Source: Chloroflexota bacterium (lineage in GTDB: Bacteria; Chloroflexota; Dehalococcoidia; Lucifugimonadales; UBA3495). Taken from it: 6,530 nucleotides of DNA. Numbering within the stretch: position 1 is the first letter of the stretch; each line of letters opens with the position of its first letter. The stretch spans positions 1-6,530 of the forward strand of contig JADFQT010000147.1 in the NCBI GenBank assembly GCA_022561675.1. Reading direction: 5' to 3'. Position numbers and translations under genes: made by a program. The notes beneath the pieces are model-generated. The model had not been told where the DNA came from. It was given only the letters and a program-made list of their open reading frames with translations, and made no database searches. Positions 4,130 to 6,530 of the stretch are shown here, in pieces.

Positions 4130-6530
4130 ACAAGAAACCCCTGATGGCGCTGGTGTACCGCTGATACAAGTATCCTCCAGCCACCAGCAGCGCTCCCAAA
4201 CCCAGGAAGGCGGCCACTCGATACTCCTGCTCCAGCGCAAAGACGTCGAAAACAAACAGTTTTATCACCGGTATCGCCATGAGCGCCAATCCTGCCTGAC
4301 GCACCCGGGTCCATCCCTTAACCATCCCCAGAACCAGCAGGACCGCAGCATAGACGGCCCAGAGGAGGCTTAGGGCCAGGCTTGTCAGATCGTCCTGGTA
4401 GCTCCTGGGGACGTAAACAAAGCCGCTCTCCACCAAAGTAATGATCTCCGCCGACAGGATCCACAATGTGAGGAAGCTGGCCGTTGCCAGCAGGCTCGGC
4501 CAGCCGAACCTGGACAGCGGTATCCACCAGGAGTGCGGCTGGCGGTCTCCCCAGCGCCATAACATCAGCGCGGACAAATACATCCCGGCAATTCCTATGG
4601 TGAAGGAAAGAAACCGCTGGTTGATAATCGGGCGGAAGGTTTCTGAATCGAAGTTGAAGGTGTCAAAGGCTAGCAGGCGAACCACCACTATAGCCAGCAA
4701 TCCCAGGCTGAACAGCCGCAGTTCGATTAAACCCAGGCGCAGGGACACCGCCATCAGCACCAGGGCTTCCCCGGTCCAGGTCAGGGCGATCCAATGCCCC
4801 GGCACCTGGGTAGCAAACCCAAGGGTTAGGAACAGATTTGCCGCCACCAGGAAAGCCGGGAAAAGAGTCTGCTCCCAGTTGAGCAGGGAATCCTTCTGCC
4901 GATTCAACAGATACGCCGCCAAATAGGTAATAGCTACCGAGGCCACGTATGCCGGCAGATAGACGTTCCAGAAAGGCCGCAGGTCGGCGCTCAACGCCCG
5001 TGGCGTATCCCAAAAGAGCAGCCAGGCGGCGAAGATGGCGAACACGGCGACGCCGAACCAGCGCAGCTGGTGCATCCGGAGGTAGGAAGCCAGCCAGATA
5101 AGCACCAGCCCTTCCGTAGCCCATGCTACGCTGATCCAGGGTCCACCCAGCTGGACCGGCACGGCGATGGTCACGAAAACCAGGCCGACACCCAGGGCGA
5201 AGAGGCTCAGGTAAACTTGCTCCCCGCTACGCTTCAAGACAGCGTAACCCAGCACTCCGTAGAACAGCGCCAACAGGACCGTGAATCCGCCCATCCACGG
5301 CCTGATTTCGTCGAAAAGTAGCCCGTAACTTATCCCAAAATAAGCGGCCGCGTTAACCACCATCAGCGCCTGATCCTGGGGACCGGCGGCACGGCGCCAA
5401 ATGATGTGAAACAGGGTTGTCGCTGCGACGAAGATCAGGAAGATCAGGGTGATGCCCAGCTGGCCCAGCAGCAGTCCCGGATTCAGCTCCGCCTGCCAGA
5501 ACCCGTAAAGGCCCAGAGAGCCGAGCAGGGACAGCAAGGTGAACCAACGCCAGTTACGGAAAGTGGCCAGCGCCAGCACTCCCAGGTCCAATACCAGCAC
5601 ATAGGCCAGGAGCAGCCGCTCATCCGGCAACCGCTCGTTCAACAAAAGAGGGGTGAGGAAACCGCCAAAAATGCCGATAACCGCAATTGGCATGGATTCG
5701 TAGCGCAGCGCCAGGGCCGCGGCGGCAAGGGTAATCAAAGAGAACAGCCCGAAGGCCGCCAGGGGGGGCAATAATTCGTACAGGGCGAAGGAGGCGAAGA
5801 TGGAGAGATACAGTACGGCGATTCCAGCTCCAGTGAGGGGCTGAGCCCATATGGGATACTTCTTCTGCCAGTATTCTCCGCCGCCAATCAGCGCCAGGCC
5901 GGCCACCAGTCCCAGAAATACCTGGCCGTTCTCTCCAATCCAGTCATTGTCTATGGCCAGCTTCAGGAAGAAACCAGCTCCTAGCACCAGGGCGACCGCA
6001 CCGATCCGGGCCAGCCAGTTTCCGCCCAGCAGCCACTCCTCCTTGGATTCGGTGTCATATTCGATATCGCCAAAAAGCCCTAAGCGGCTGGTTACTTGAA
6101 TTCCTTGGGTTAAGGATATGCGGAATTCTCCCTCGGTATCCACGCGCAAAGCGCTTCCAACGTTGAACGGTAGATGGTATCGCACTCCAAAAATACCGCG
6201 TTCATAATCGGTTGTGAGGTTTACACCGGCAAATGTTGTGAGGAAACGGCTGAAATAGCGGTCATAAGCCAGTTCTACATCGTATTCCGAATTATCGACT
6301 CGTTGCCAGCCGACCTCCCAGGCTGCGCTAAAAATATTTTTTGAGTTGGCTGTTGTCGCTGTCCCATCAGTCATATGAGACTGAGCCGTTCCAATAATCC
6401 AGGAATACCACGGGTCTTGATGTAACTCTTGGAGAATATCTGGGAGATCGGGATCAGTTTCGCTATCCTCGTAGCTGACCAGAAGGGACATCCCGCTCAA
6501 CATGTGGTAGAGAACATGGCAGTGAAAGGT
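4122..6530 (-). CDS. Partial fusion ORF: multicopper oxidase C-terminus + CopB-like barrel segment + DUF2339 membrane protein
   Basis: The frame is open to the window edge, so the 5' end is missing. The ATG at 6503 is internal, because the codons before it complete a conserved motif. The first residues read TFHCHVLYHMLSGM. HCHxxxH followed by four residues and M is the type-1 copper and trinuclear ligand block at the end of CopA-like multicopper oxidases. About 140 residues follow, rich in alternating beta-strands (FSAAWEVGWQRVD, YDVELAYDRYFSRF, GIFGVRYHLPFNV, LGLFGDIEYDTES). They resemble the outer-membrane-type C-terminal extension of some CopA proteins and CopB. From EEWLLGGNWLARIG (6041 downward) the protein is a DUF2339 membrane protein. 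It has about 630 residues, roughly twenty hydrophobic segments, and a typical family end (KLFVFDVFALEQEYR...YLYQRY). DUF2339 normally has its own soluble or coiled-coil N-terminus, absent here. DUF2339 function is unknown. The DUF2339 half overlaps and is probably coupled to the DUF3999-like gene. Whether one cell makes this whole protein is doubtful. Confidence 0.8.
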   Translation of the reverse strand, partial: TFHCHVLYHMLSGMSLLVSYEDSETDPDLPDILQELHQDPWYSWIIGTAQSHMTDGTATTANSKNIFSAAWEVGWQRVDNSEYDVELAYDRYFSRFLTTFAGVNLTTDYERGIFGVRYHLPFNVGSALRVDTEGEFRISLTQGIQVTSRLGLFGDIEYDTESKEEWLLGGNWLARIGAVALVLGAGFFLKLAIDNDWIGENGQVFLGLVAGLALIGGGEYWQKKYPIWAQPLTGAGIAVLYLSIFASFALYELLPPLAAFGLFSLITLAAAALALRYESMPIAVIGIFGGFLTPLLLNERLPDERLLLAYVLVLDLGVLALATFRNWRWFTLLSLLGSLGLYGFWQAELNPGLLLGQLGITLIFLIFVAATTLFHIIWRRAAGPQDQALMVVNAAAYFGISYGLLFDEIRPWMGGFTVLLALFYGVLGYAVLKRSGEQVYLSLFALGVGLVFVTIAVPVQLGGPWISVAWATEGLVLIWLASYLRMHQLRWFGVAVFAIFAAWLLFWDTPRALSADLRPFWNVYLPAYVASVAITYLAAYLLNRQKDSLLNWEQTLFPAFLVAANLFLTLGFATQVPGHWIALTWTGEALVLMAVSLRLGLIELRLFSLGLLAIVVVRLLAFDTFNFDSETFRPIINQRFLSFTIGIAGMYLSALMLWRWGDRQPHSWWIPLSRFGWPSLLATASFLTLWILSAEIITLVESGFVYVPRSYQDDLTSLALSLLWAVYAAVLLVLGMVKGWTRVRQAGLALMAIPVIKLFVFDVFALEQEYRVAAFLGLGALLVAGGYLYQRYTSAIRGFLFE
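4138..4142 (-). promoter_or_regulatory. Ribosome binding site deciding the TTG start of the DUF3999-like gene
   Basis: Minus-strand AGGGG lies 8 bases before the TTG at 4129-4127. The site sits inside the last codons of the DUF2339 frame, and the TTG overlaps the GAATAG end of that gene. This arrangement supports re-initiation by ribosomes finishing DUF2339. A stronger AGGAGG further in (within the RHRR codons) is followed only by a CTG and would remove the basic N-terminus, so I prefer the TTG. Confidence 0.6.
6024..6047 (-). other. Fusion or chimera junction between copper-oxidase and DUF2339 parts
   Basis: The codons here give SKEEWLLG. On one side, the barrel-like repeat of a CopA/CopB protein ends in EYDTES. 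On the other, GNWLARIGAVALV is the start of the DUF2339 core. EEWLLG plausibly belongs to both families: DUF2339 proteins often have WLLGGNWLARIG, and the barrel family has a charged turn followed by a strand like E(Y/W)hhG. A short shared stretch at a joint is what illegitimate recombination or an assembly error would leave. Base composition changes at this point. Confidence 0.55.

Noticed and set aside
4130..4255. 42-residue N-terminal extension of the DUF3999-like protein
   Set aside because: It is DUF2339 coding sequence read in another frame, rich in Trp, Ser and Cys, and would place the signal segment far from the N-terminus.
5762..5768. Run of seven G bases as a possible frameshift site in DUF2339
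   Set aside because: The reading frame and the family-like hydrophobic pattern continue normally on both sides.
6501..6503. ATG at 6503 as the start of the DUF2339-containing protein
   Set aside because: The codons upstream complete the HCHxxxH copper motif in the same frame up to the window edge, so this Met is internal and the gene is 5'-truncated.

Overview
All supported genes in this window lie on the minus strand, so the biological order runs from high to low coordinates. It is a bacterial chromosomal fragment of moderately high GC, probably assembled from an environmental or metagenomic source. No taxonomic marker settles the phylum. The dispersed intergenic repeats and the TTG start fit several uncultured lineages, and Chloroflexota is my weak guess.

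Right end (4122-6530): one open frame enters from beyond the window. It begins with the terminal type-1 copper motif of a multicopper oxidase (HCHVLYH-x4-M), continues into a beta-strand-rich region like the C-terminal barrel extension of CopA/CopB-type copper-resistance proteins, and then passes without a stop into a DUF2339 membrane protein with roughly twenty hydrophobic segments. The changeover is at about 6024-6047, at the residues EEWLLG. By hand count, GC is about 48% on the copper side (6061-6530) and about 60% on the adjacent membrane side (5701-6060). This is either an unusual natural fusion or transfer event, or an assembly chimera.

Middle (2810-4129): a secreted, C-terminally anchored DUF3999-like protein overlaps the DUF2339 stop by 8 bases. 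It starts at a TTG with a good ribosome binding site and carries two copies of a roughly 90-residue discoidin-like beta module. The two genes form a translationally coupled pair, a known DUF2339/DUF3999 neighbourhood of unknown cell-envelope function.

Left half (1-2809): after a 241-base gap holding a MITE-like palindromic repeat comes typA/bipA, a complete ribosome-associated translational GTPase. Downstream of it, 414-729 contains an inverted partial copy and a direct partial copy of the same repeat. Then comes an 88-codon gene of unknown function with a proper ribosome binding site, and at the left edge a different short dispersed repeat.

The genes do not form one evident pathway. The envelope pair is one unit, typA is probably a separate housekeeping transcription unit, and the small ORF is an orphan. 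The point most worth checking is the copper-oxidase/DUF2339 junction.
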